64,000 nucleotides of DNA. Origin: Salvator merianae. Lineage: Eukaryota > Chordata > Lepidosauria > Squamata > Teiidae. The notes below the pieces were generated by a model. That model worked only from the letters and a program-made list of their open reading frames with translations. It had not been told where the DNA came from and ran no database searches. The position numbers were made by a program, and so were the translations under genes. Location: NCBI GenBank assembly GCA_003586115.2, contig QVOM02000090.1, forward strand, positions 13,514,427 through 13,578,426, read 5' to 3'. Below are positions 53,601 to 60,585 of the stretch, one piece after another (positions within the stretch are counted from its first letter, which is position 1; each line of letters begins with the position of its first letter).

Positions 53601-56600
53601 AGACATGTGGGCAAGGCCTAATAGCTTGTGGGACTATTAGGAAATTCACGTGGTAGAAGCCTGCGCCCTCCGCCAACTGATTGTGAGAATGACCAGCATT
53701 CTGCATCAATGTTATGCTCTCTCCACTGTCCTGAAGTCCACATGTAGTAAGAAATTACTGCCGTCTCCCTAAAGAGTCATCCAAACCCAAGCACAACAAA
53801 AGGAACAATCACTCCTTCCTCAAACCCTCAAAAGCCACCTAACTCCCTCTGACTTGTGGTTTGAAAAACCAGCACAAGTTCAACATTCTGCCATACGCAT
53901 TTCCCATTAAGTCATGGCTAACCACTGGTAACTCAATGGATACATCAAGATATGGTTGCCCTTTTCTATGTTTCGGTCTCCCACACAGCACATCTTTTAA
54001 AATCAGGCAAGGCTGCCTAGGGGCTTCGACTTGCTCCTCCAGGACAAACAGCAGAAGGATCTGTCCCTCACAAGTCCTCTACAAATACCAGAGGACCCGG
54101 GAAGAAAGCAAAGAGTCCGCAAGAGGGAGACGGGATGGCATTGTCACAGAATGGGGAAGCGTAGTGCCAAGGCGGCCTTTACAACGCCTCCTCTTTTCCC
54201 TCTTGTTCATGACAGTCACAGACCCGCGCAGACTGGAAATGGCATATAAGAGATAAAAACATACACTAGTACCGAGTTGTATGGAAGTACAGGGTAAGGC
54301 TGGCGATAAGCATAGAAACTCTATACAAGCATAGAAACCCTGCAAAACCCCCAAGACATATATATAAAAACAGAATTCAGAGCTACAATTGAATGTCAGC
54401 CCCATTCTAGTCCTCGTTTCCATGTGTGTGGTGTCTTTTGAGATTGTACGCCTGAGGGCAGGGACTTGTTTTAACATTATATATTGTAAGCTGCTCTTAA
54501 AGTCTTCTGGCTTAAGGGAGGCACAGGAATAAACGGAATGAGGCATAAACGGAATGAGTGAATGAATGTCACTTCTTGTTAGCAGGCCTGGCTAAAGCTG
54601 AACCGTTAGTGCACAAATGGCTGGAAGAGACAGACCGCCCACCACCACCTCTCAGCTTCGTGGTGGGCAGGATTATTGGTAGATCCTGGTTTGGGTAACT
54701 AAATGGGATTCCGTGGGTGCCAGTTGGGCATATATCTGAGCGGTTTGACGGGTGGGTGGTAGAAAACAGCAGGACAAAATTACTAACCCACTTGAACAGA
54801 CCTGTTTGGTTACCATGTTAATAAAGAAATGATATTTAAGCAGACCAACGCGTGGTCCAATTAGCAAAGGTTCTTCCGTTTTTAGCTTAGAAAGGTTCCT
54901 TATCTATCTGAGCGGAGGCAATTCCTATTTGAAGCAGCTGCTGAGCTATTTGCAAGCGTAGTTCGAAGTCCCTGTGGGTTCATGAAACGAGTTACAAACC
55001 CCATTAGTTCTACCCGACAACCTGCTAGAGCCTTTAGCCAAAACAAAAGGCGACACAATCTAAAAATGAAAGGATTCAAGGAGGCTCTGCTGAAACTCTA
55101 TAATCTACTCTTTTATGCAGCATTAAATTGAATAGTGAAATTGTTTAAAACTGGAAGCATAATCTGATTCATTAGTACGCCCACTATTAATTTCAAAGGG
55201 AACCTCATCCACATTACAGTGGAAAGTGTGCGATAGTTTCCTGGCAACAATATCATGACTTTATAATATGTTTTAAAAACAAGAATTTCCATCATAAATT
55301 GCCCAAAGTGACACAAATAAAAAAATATACATGCAGCCCACACCCGCATTTCATTAAGTGATCTATCCAGGCTAGCATGCCTGAAAAAGTAGCAGGAAAT
55401 ACCACTTCAAAGAAAAAAGGGAATATGGCTTTATACTAAGCAACTTAGGTACAAGTTTCCGCTACTAATTCAGTTTCACTGAAAACACCACTGTTTGTTT
55501 TCAGACCGAGACAATTCAAGTAACCTTAAGCCTCTGTCACAGGACCAGTGACAGGGAAGGAGACGTGACTTTGCTGCTCTCGCCTACCTTGGAACTGTCA
55601 CAGGCCTCTTTCTGGAGAAAGAACTGCTTCTTGAATTCGTAATAGGCGTTATACTGGTGCCACGGCTGCAGGAATTCAAACCTGTGGAGAAAGGTCAGGG
55701 AGAGAACCGTGGCAGGTGGTAGCGGTTAGAGGAGGGACAGTGAGCATCAAATGTAATTCCCTATTTTCCCACCCTAGGCGCAAGAAGGCTATTAGGTATT
55801 CTGAAGTATAATAACTTAAGCCAAAATGCCTAGAAGATGTATATGTACGGAAGCACTGAACTTCAAGATTCGCAGGCAATAATGCTTGATCATTAATATG
55901 AAGTAGCCCCTTGAACGCTAATAGAAGGAATTACAGCCCATTATTCGAACAGCTCTCTGTCGCGAAGCAGAGAGTCAATAAGCGAAAGAGGCAAACAACT
56001 CCCTTCCACAATATCGTAAAATGAAATAATTAAGGACGGAAGGAAGCCACACACATTTACCTTGGATCGTTCTTGGCACGAACGCTCGTCTCAAACTTAA
56101 TCCCATTTCTGGCTACGTACTCAGCTAGCTTGTCAATTACAGGCTGGATGTCTGGGGGCGGCGGAATGATGGCAACCACAGACGGAATCGCACTGGAAAA
56201 CATTGGGAGCACGTTACTGACACAAACAGGGAACGCGACACGCAGAAGCATTAAACCAGCAGTTGGTGATCAGATTTTCTATCTCTGCTGAGGGTTAACT
56301 TACCCCCCCCCCCCCAAAATGCATTTTTTAATAGCTAGAGCAATTTTTGTTGGACTGGAAAAGCTGAGAGGCTGGAAACTGTACTTTTCAAGTTTTGTAC
56401 ATTTGCATAAGAGCATGAGATTTATTCTGGCACAAAGAGTTTCTAAGGCTTTTGAGGCAGGATGCCAGAGAACAGGGACAGAGAAAAGCCAGAAAGCCCC
56501 CCTACAAGTCTCTCTCCCTCAAGCCTATCAGCCTGGAGTTTTCCAAACAGGGGGCTTCCACGTGTGGCTGAACTGCAACTTCTCTCGTCATTCCTGAACG

Positions 56601-56953
56601 CTGTCCACACTGGCCAGGCAGAAGAGGAGCTGAAGTCCAACGGACCTGGAGCCATCCTGCGTCTGTTCGAGATTAAACGCAAACAGGCAGGGACAAAACG
56701 CAGTACCTTGCTGGAGCAGGCGCGGCGGGAATCGCTCGACTGGAGTCATCGGCCGCTTCCGAAGACGGTGGCGGCGTTGTGCCAGGTGGGGGCGGCGCCG
56801 TGATCGTGGCCACTCCCGTCGTGCTGGACACGGTCACCCCGGCCGGCAGTGCGCTGTAGTAGGTGGCCATGTCGATTCCCGGAGGGGGCGGGGCAAGGCA
56901 GTAGGTGCCGTCCGGCAGCATGTAGTAGCTGTAGTACATGGTCGCCACTGCGG
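14554..56953 (-). CDS. SFSWAP: SFSWAP, splicing factor SWAP (suppressor of white apricot homologue), 3' part, 11 coding exons
   Basis: SFSWAP is a nuclear SR-related RNA-binding protein that regulates alternative splicing; the family is known to control its own pre-mRNA. The coding parts are 56707-56953, 56061-56192, 55588-55681, 49534-49705, 43514-43747, 38701-38891, 27302-27564, 23562-23687, 17223-17390, 16554-16626 and 14554-14619. All introns begin GT and end AG, and the phases agree at every junction. Together they give 2 nt plus 587 codons and a TGA stop. Order of domains in this segment: proline-rich linker (1-95), second SURP module (about 95-152), acidic linker (158-290), charged helix-like segment (293-350), RS domain (about 375-535), conserved tail (543-587). 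Recognition rests on remembered similarity to vertebrate SFSWAP, such as [20 protein letters not shown] and [13 protein letters not shown]. The gene is partial: N-terminal exons lie beyond 64000. Human SFSWAP is about 950 residues, so roughly 60 percent is here. Confidence 0.96.
14620..16553 (-). other. SFSWAP: SFSWAP intron between w10 and w11
   Basis: 1934 bp, GT-AG. No repeat recognised with confidence. 15700-16190 is AT-rich and unique and may be conserved. No coding similarity other than the flanking exons. Confidence 0.85.
16554..16626 (-). CDS. SFSWAP: SFSWAP exon w10: conserved C-terminal segment
   Basis: A 73-nt exon, acceptor atcgtttcag behind a long T tract, donor gtatga. It encodes [20 protein letters not shown] then KITQ. 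The [18 protein letters not shown] block is nearly invariant in vertebrate SFSWAP as I remember it and is expected to be a short helix. It is too short for a normal open-frame search but is fixed by phase and similarity. Confidence 0.95.
16627..17222 (-). other. SFSWAP: SFSWAP intron between w9 and w10 (short, G-rich)
   Basis: 596 bp, the shortest of the 3' introns. The sense strand carries several G runs (plus-strand C runs at 16913-16917, 16922-16925, 16933-16938, 16954-16957). Reading on from w9 into this intron meets TAA at once (GCC GCG TAA), so a retained intron would end the protein before the conserved tail. Confidence 0.85.
17223..17390 (-). CDS. SFSWAP: SFSWAP exon w9: end of RS domain
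   Basis: Acceptor ctgattccag, donor gtaagc, 168 nt. It encodes [20 protein letters not shown], a serine/proline/alanine stretch, and the conserved [19 protein letters not shown]. Several positions remembered as arginine in mammals are histidine here (HSHAKSK). The exon ends GC rather than AG, which makes the codons at the junction alanine-alanine instead of the serine-arginine I recall from other vertebrates; length and phase are otherwise the same. Confidence 0.94.
18400..18562 (+). repeat. 'gatccagcagggct' family copy, 5' portion
   Basis: Contains catcaatggctactagagtg and gagacaggcaggatgcctct, shared with copies at 30543 and 60370 in the same order. Confidence 0.75.
18793..18865 (+). repeat. 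Low-complexity poly(T)/poly(A) plus retroelement tail
   Basis: T run then A run, followed by ggcagtacaaaatgctttaa and ataaatacttaaag, like the 'gcggtataaatg...aaataaat' tails elsewhere in the window. Confidence 0.5.
20377..20400. repeat. Imperfect TG microsatellite
   Basis: TG repeats interrupted by one extra G inside the w8-w9 intron. Confidence 0.85.
23487..23558 (+). repeat. Retroelement tail abutting the w8 5' splice site
   Basis: Reads acttaatgttgtcacccgcc, ctgagaccttgggg, agggatgaaaatgcaaataa and an A-rich end, which stops within a few bases of the exon w8 donor at 23560-23561. It is a dispersed tail related to those at 2556 and 54478, antisense to the gene. Confidence 0.6.
23562..23687 (-). 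CDS. SFSWAP: SFSWAP exon w8: RS domain
   Basis: Acceptor ttattcttcag, donor gttggt, 126 nt, phase 2 in and phase 2 out. It encodes [20 protein letters not shown] followed by [20 protein letters not shown] and RS. The AYRxVR/S motif repeats one in w7 (AYRTVRHS), so the two exons look like an internal duplication unit. The donor has T rather than a purine at intron position 3. Confidence 0.94.
23688..27301 (-). other. SFSWAP: SFSWAP intron between w7 and w8
   Basis: 3614 bp. An AAT microsatellite lies at 27079-27101. The block 25430-26440 is AT-rich and free of recognised repeats. No extra exon recognised. Confidence 0.85.
27079..27101. repeat. (AAT)n microsatellite
   Basis: About seven AAT units in the w7-w8 intron. 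Confidence 0.9.
27302..27564 (-). CDS. SFSWAP: SFSWAP exon w7: start of RS domain
   Basis: Acceptor ttgcttctttcag, donor gtgggt, 263 nt. It encodes [20 protein letters not shown], then [20 protein letters not shown] and an S/R/K/H-rich stretch ending in AYRTVRHS. The lysine/glutamate block comes from a purine-rich GAA/GAG tract on the sense strand (27427-27459). This is the N-terminal half of the arginine/serine-rich domain, which mediates contacts with other SR proteins and nuclear speckle localisation in the family. Confidence 0.95.
27427..27459 (-). promoter_or_regulatory. SFSWAP: Purine-rich GAA/GAG tract inside exon w7
   Basis: The sense strand is an unbroken A/G tract of about 33 nt that encodes the E/K block. 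GAA/GAG repeats are the classic exonic splicing enhancer type bound by SR proteins and TRA2; function here is inferred. Confidence 0.5.
28305..28545 (-). repeat. 'gatccagcagggct' family copy
   Basis: The plus strand reads gaggagccctgctggatcag, ggcccatctagtctggcatc and tgctcctgggcatctcaagc, then caggcatcctgcctgtctct. It is the reverse complement of the copies at 60370 and 30543. The family was recognised by recurrence within the window; its assignment to a LINE clade is not certain. Confidence 0.8.
30543..30885 (+). repeat. Composite of two 'gatccagcagggct' family copies
   Basis: The end motif occurs twice (ctgatccagcagggctgctc near 30690, then gattcagcagggctcctctt near 30850). Between them the internal segment ggctactagaatggatactt restarts. 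So two copies, one internally deleted, lie head to tail. The 3' end cttatgttctaaca resembles CR1-clade tails. Confidence 0.8.
33790..34160. repeat. Degenerate 'gggatgtgcacaa...cacgaacc' dispersed repeat
   Basis: Begins agggatgtgcacaactgaa and ends near aacttcacgaaccacctgag. This 'rapid gttcg/cgaac' texture is also seen at 1930-2185 (ggttcaaa, gttcgatttgaa). Boundaries and family uncertain. Confidence 0.35.
35057..35171. promoter_or_regulatory. Pair of POU octamer motifs in the w6-w7 intron
   Basis: ATTTGCAT occurs perfectly at 35057-35064 and 35164-35171 in AT-rich, repeat-poor sequence that also holds a TAATTA homeodomain core at 35001-35006. Candidate enhancer; no function is shown by sequence alone. 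Confidence 0.35.
38701..38891 (-). CDS. SFSWAP: SFSWAP exon w6: charged helical segment
   Basis: Acceptor tctccccag, donor gtaggt, 191 nt, phase 1 in and phase 0 out. It encodes [20 protein letters not shown] followed by [20 protein letters not shown], a long stretch of alternating charge and alanine expected to be helical, perhaps coiled coil. It closes with [16 protein letters not shown] acidic residues ([13 protein letters not shown]). This is one of the most conserved blocks outside the SURP modules. Confidence 0.95.
38892..43513 (-). other. SFSWAP: SFSWAP intron between w5 and w6
   Basis: 4622 bp, AT-rich, mostly unique. A minus-strand retroelement tail sits at 41070-41145. No further exon recognised. 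Confidence 0.85.
41070..41145 (-). repeat. Retroelement tail ('gcggtttagaaatgttttaa' type)
   Basis: The minus strand reads ggaaagcggtttagaaatgt followed by tttaaataaatcaa, the same kind of end as at 2556. Confidence 0.6.
43514..43747 (-). CDS. SFSWAP: SFSWAP exon w5: ASFAPISF motif and acidic segment
   Basis: Acceptor gtttttggcag, donor gtaaga, 234 nt. It encodes [20 protein letters not shown] then a conserved [11 protein letters not shown], a serine/asparagine/glutamate-rich low-complexity stretch, and [16 protein letters not shown]. The ends are conserved in the family and the middle varies. The reading frame continues past the donor only into intron sequence. Confidence 0.95.
43748..49533 (-). 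other. SFSWAP: SFSWAP intron between w4 and w5
   Basis: 5786 bp. Contains the SINE at 46085-46269 and a G run near 48611-48621. No additional exon recognised. Confidence 0.85.
46085..46269 (+). repeat. tRNA-derived SINE, most complete copy
   Basis: B-box ggttcaatccc at 46122-46132, core agtaggcaatggcaaaccac, then tctctgccaagaaaactgca, caggagtcaagcacaactcg and a 3' (AAC)n end. The gagtc...cgacggt...aac ending resembles the BovB-derived tail of squamate SINEs. Confidence 0.85.
49534..49705 (-). CDS. SFSWAP: SFSWAP exon w4: divergent acidic linker
   Basis: 172 nt, phase 0 in and phase 1 out. The acceptor is preceded by tttttcttctcct and the donor is gtatgt. It codes for a linker rich in E, D, S, T, P and A ending in PNDGKLVK. 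The DGKLVK end followed by [10 protein letters not shown] from the next exon matches vertebrate SFSWAP as I remember it, while the middle is poorly conserved. The acceptor is a tandem AAGCAG (49703-49708), so the first glutamine may be optional. Confidence 0.93.
49703..49708 (-). promoter_or_regulatory. SFSWAP: NAGNAG tandem 3' splice site of exon w4
   Basis: On the minus strand the intron ends ...ctcctAAGCAG before ATAGCATCA. Either AG gives an in-frame product, with or without one glutamine. The CAG is the stronger match to consensus, but the exon is annotated from the first AG. Confidence 0.7.
50120..50225 (-). repeat. Dispersed repeat of the 'taagtcccactga' type
   Basis: Contains gattaagtcccactgacatc and aatgaggctttcttctcatc, a word set seen widely in reptile genomes. 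Only one clear copy is in this window, so family and orientation are uncertain. Confidence 0.5.
51576..51592. repeat. Poly(G)17 run
   Basis: Seventeen G on the plus strand, so C in the SFSWAP transcript. It sits directly beside the fold-back element at 51600-51686. Confidence 0.95.
51600..51686. mobile_element. Short fold-back element with CCAGATG/CATCTGG ends
   Basis: 87 bp bounded by a perfect 7-bp inverted repeat (CCAGATG ... CATCTGG) with imperfect inner arms (ggctacaattcccacc against ggtttgaagtcctc). It resembles the widespread 'actacaactcccat' fold-back sequences of reptiles, possibly a non-autonomous DNA transposon. No open frame. Confidence 0.5.
54478..54545 (+). repeat. Retroelement tail
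   Basis: Reads atattgtaagctgctcttaa, cttaagggaggcacaggaat, with the unit taaacggaatgag duplicated at the end. Related to the 'ccgccctgagcc' tails at 23487 and 2556. Confidence 0.55.
55588..55681 (-). CDS. SFSWAP: SFSWAP exon w3: C-terminal part of second SURP module
   Basis: Acceptor ctccacag, donor gtaggc, 94 nt. It completes the SURP module with [20 protein letters not shown]: the F-x-F-L segment and the Y-N-x-Y-Y-x-F-K core are the family signature. It ends in phase 0 at residue 157 of the window segment with CDSSK. Confidence 0.96.
55682..56060 (-). other. SFSWAP: SFSWAP intron between w2 and w3
   Basis: 379 bp, unique sequence. It splits the second SURP module in phase 2. Confidence 0.9.
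56061..56192 (-). CDS. SFSWAP: SFSWAP exon w2: first part of second SURP (SWAP) module
   Basis: Acceptor gttttccag, donor gtaaat, 132 nt, phase 2 in and phase 2 out. It encodes [20 protein letters not shown] followed by [16 protein letters not shown]. This is the N-terminal helix pair of a SURP module, a small helical fold found in SFSWAP, SF3A1 and other splicing proteins that binds partner helices such as that of SF1. The pattern of a hydrophobic helix, then RNG, then FE is diagnostic for the family. Confidence 0.96.
56193..56706 (-). other. SFSWAP: SFSWAP intron between w1 and w2
   Basis: 514 bp, with a C run of about 10 (plus strand, near 56305). Nothing else recognised. Confidence 0.9.
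56707..56953 (-). CDS. SFSWAP: SFSWAP exon w1: proline-rich linker before the second SURP module
   Basis: The exon opens after the acceptor cttccttccag with 2 nt that finish a codon begun in an upstream exon outside the window, then reads [18 protein letters not shown]. It ends at PAAPAPA plus AG before the donor gtactg. It is 247 nt long and GC-rich. The protein is low-complexity, rich in proline, alanine, serine and threonine, with two PPPPG blocks. It has no fold I recognise; it links the two SURP modules. There is no reason to start translation here, since the apparent first codon is GTG inside a spliced reading frame. Confidence 0.95.
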
Positions 56954-59614
56954 CTGGAAGGAAGTTAAGAGCGGAGCTTCAGGCAGCTTGCAGGCGAAAG
57001 AAAAACACGCACAGGCACCCGGATTTCACCCTCTTCCCTCCCTGCTGTTGCCATAAGCAGAACTGCATTTCTGTTCAGATTTCAAGTTTCCAAGCTCATC
57101 GGCCACTCATCCTGCATGGAAAAAGAGGGGACACATTCGGCCAACGCATTTGGGCAAAATTAAGCCAACTCATCCAAGGCCGAACGGAAAACGGCAGATG
57201 AATGAACAAGGAAATAGAGAGACAAGGAAAGAATACCACCCCTGCCCCCCCCACACCAAACATCTTTTCTTCTCTACAGAATCCATTTTCTGCATGGGCT
57301 TTTAGGTAAATCACAACCACCCCTGCCTGATTAAAATTAGCAAACTGTAGCAGTATGCTCTGCACATTTAGCACAAGCAGCACAGAGAGGCTTCTGAGTT
57401 TAGGAAAGATGGCAAGAAATTATGACGGATTATCCATTGCAAGCAATCTATACACAGTGAAGACTCTGCTATGCAATATTTCATTACCCAGAAAGCCCAG
57501 TTATCTGAATCCACACTCTGCACTAGTTCTCTGAGTTAGGGAAGTGAAAAATTTATGAAGGTATGACTACTTTGAAAAATTAGCATGAAAACATTCAAAA
57601 TATGCATGCTCTCAAGCCTTTCTTTATTCTATCTTCACTGTTATAAGAACGCCAACGTAAGTCACTCATCTGTTTGCAGAATAATCCCCTTGCTGTCATC
57701 AGTTGTGACAAGTTTGCACAATTCATATGTTCTGCAGCCAAAACAAATTAAAGATGTTACCTCCAGGGATAACACACAGACACACATGTGCACAGAGGCT
57801 CTTCCGATTTACAGATCATCATGTGTTACAAGAAGAAGGATATACATCATTTATGAAATGCGAGCTAGCCACACTACTGGAAACAGAAGATGTTCCTTTT
57901 GAATTCGCTCGCTCTAATTGATGCTTTTCTCAAACTGTGTGCCAGGGAGACTGTCTAGTTCATGCAGAACACCCTGGGGTAATGCCAAAAGCACTGCCTT
58001 GCTCCAGAGTATCCATGGCAGTGAAATATATGCAGACAATCTCACATTACGGCTGCAAGCAGAGCTGATCGCTTAACGGCAGTCTATTTTATTCTCCCAA
58101 CCTTTCCTTTTTTCTACTCTATGTCTCAATTGCTACCTGCTAAGAAAGATGCAAACTTTTCACGCCTCTTTTTGTAGTCAAGATACAGGAAGAACAATTT
58201 TAAAAAGTTTAGTGGTGGGTGACAGATAGGAAGGTCTTCTTTTAAAATTTAAATTACTGCATATTTATATCACATAAAATACAATGTACTCTCACCCATA
58301 ACAATACTTAAATTTATCGGCAGGGTGCATATATTAGAATTACCTTTTTAAAAAAGCCATTAAATTATTGAATTGTACTAAAATTGTTCACAAGACTGTT
58401 CAAGCATGAATGGAGACAGACCTGGACCTTCTGAACTCTGAAGCAGAATAAGCCAAATACTACATGCATATATAGACAAAGTACTCTGTAGTCTTATGCC
58501 AATCTGGTCTAAATGAAATGTACAACTATAGACACAGAAAAGTTAACACAATTACAGAACACATACAAAGAAGTTTGCTGAGTTAGCATTCTCTGTAACA
58601 GTAACCCTTCCAGATGACAAAATATCAACACAACTCCTATCGTAGCTGGATATAAGAACACACATGACAAAATCTGGACTTCGGCTTGCACTGCTGAAAT
58701 TCATGTCTATGCACATTTTTTAATCTTTGCATGCATCTATAGCTACTTTGTAGTCTTGCATATTTATTTAACTTTCTATGCAGTGTTTCTGTATACGTTT
58801 GCTATTTTTCTTTCATTTTAGATTACAAATATCTTGACTGTCAGAATAAACCGTACTGAACTGGATTATAATGTTTACCACTTTAATAAAATTGTTTTGC
58901 TAGCTCCTCTTATGGCCTTGGGGAGGAGAACTGTACGTTATGTAACATAAATCAAATTCAGACCATTCAAAGCAGATCCCTTGAGTGCCTGCTTATTCAA
59001 AGCACTTTTTCTCTCCTGTACAAATCAGATCAGTGTAACTTTATGGTTCTTCGTATCCTAGACCTGGACAGTGCAGGCCATTTATACAGCAGATGTCAAA
59101 GGCTGATTTTGATGCTGGCAGAACTAAGCCGAACTTGCTAGAGTGAATTGCCACCCCCAAGATAGGCAGACCATGGGACAGGAAACGTTTAGGATTTCTC
59201 GTCGGATTTCTGTACGAAAAAATATTTTTCAAACCAAGGAAACAGGGCTTGGTGGTTCACCAAGTCTTCGGAGTGTCGACCCGTAAGACCAAGCATCACT
59301 GAAGTCTGGGAAATCCTGCTCCAGAAATGGTGCTTGATGCACCAGGAAGACTTCCCACACCCCGGGATCTTTTAAGCTTTAAGCTTCATTCCACAGTGGT
59401 ACCAAATGCCTGCAGTTCCTTCCCTTCCAATTTCTTTAAGGTTTCAGTGAAGAGATTCAAGGCAAACAAATCAGCAAGATCCTACGCCAATGTTCTGTCT
59501 GCCAGTGAACAATGCTATGTTTTCAGTCACTTTTAAATTTTACTAAATGGCTGTTAAAAGAAAATTAATATTGGGAGCTGCCTTGGATTAAAGCGCACCA
59601 GAACTTTCCACCCT

Positions 59615-59752
59615 GGAAGACAGTTACAGCCTCTGCAGAGTTTGGGCAGAGAAAGGTCTTTCTCAGCAGAGGCTGATCGTTCTAAACGGAGATGCCAGGA
59701 ACGGAACCCTTTTGCATGCAAAGCACGTCCCTCACAACTAAGCTAAAGTCTC
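59615..59752 (-). repeat. tRNA-like SINE, second family
   Basis: The plus strand holds agatgccaggaacggaaccc and ttttgcatgcaaagcacgtc, then ctcacaactaagctaaag, the decayed complement of a tRNA head with B box and A box. It is a different family from the copy at 46085. Confidence 0.65.
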
Positions 59753-60369
59753 TCTCTCCACTGGAATTTATGTCGTTTTTGTACCAACTGTAATTAATGA
59801 TGGCGTTACATCACTGATGAGGATGCAGACAGGGAGTAACAGAGGACTCGGCGCACACACATGCTGTGCCTGGCTGGCAAACTTACTTTTGCAGTGCTCT
59901 GATAAAAATTAAGTTTCAGAAGAACAATCGCTTCAAAGAGAAAGAAGTTCTCTTCCAGCCAAGGGATAACATTTTTAAGAAATAAAATATAAAAAAGAGC
60001 AGGTGAAAATTGGGCAAGATATAGATATTTCAGTGCTTTCGACAAGGGGAGCATCAGAATCAGTGGCTCTAGCTACTGTTTGCTTTTTTCCATGCTCTCC
60101 TTCTCCTTATCTTGCAAGCCACCTACAGTTAATGTCAACACAATTCTGTTCTGAGTGAGGCTTAAGCAAGCACTGATGTTGAAGTCTGGTGGTTATTTCT
60201 ACCAAAATACACCCTTGCGTTTCAGGAGAAATGGAGTGAGGAATCGGCAAAAATGGTTGCTAAATCCTTGCTACAATTTGTAAAGGTAATCTCAGGAACA
60301 ACTGGTGCCTTAAAACTTTTGTCCTTATTCCCTCCAGCCTCTATCCTGTTATGACATATCTTTTAGACC

Positions 60370-60585
60370 ACAAGAATGGCTACTAGAATGGATGCCTAAG
60401 TACCACCTCTGGGTTGGAGAGACAGGCAGGATGCCTCTCAAGGCCCTTTGCAGGGAACGGAGAGCAGGTGAAGGTTCTGCCTTCGACTTCTGCTTTAGTT
60501 GCCCAAAAGCAAGTCAGGGCCACTGTGTGAGACAGGACGCTGCACTGGATGGGCAGTGGCCCAATCCAGCAGGGCTTCTTAAGAT
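60370..60585 (+). repeat. 'gatccagcagggct' family copy
   Basis: Runs from aatggctactagaatggatg through gagacaggcaggatgcctct and gggaacggagagcaggtgaa to cccaatccagcagggcttct. The clearest single copy in the window. Confidence 0.8.

Larger units (their letters stand above)
49706..55587 (-). other. SFSWAP: SFSWAP intron between w3 and w4
   Basis: 5882 bp. Contains a common reptile repeat at 50120-50225, a 17-base G run with an adjoining fold-back element at 51576-51686, and a retroelement tail at 54478-54545. No additional exon recognised. Confidence 0.85.

Noticed and set aside
56673..56948. Apparent translation start at 56948 on the minus strand
   Set aside because: The codon there is GTG inside a spliced exon; the frame continues upstream to the acceptor at 56953.
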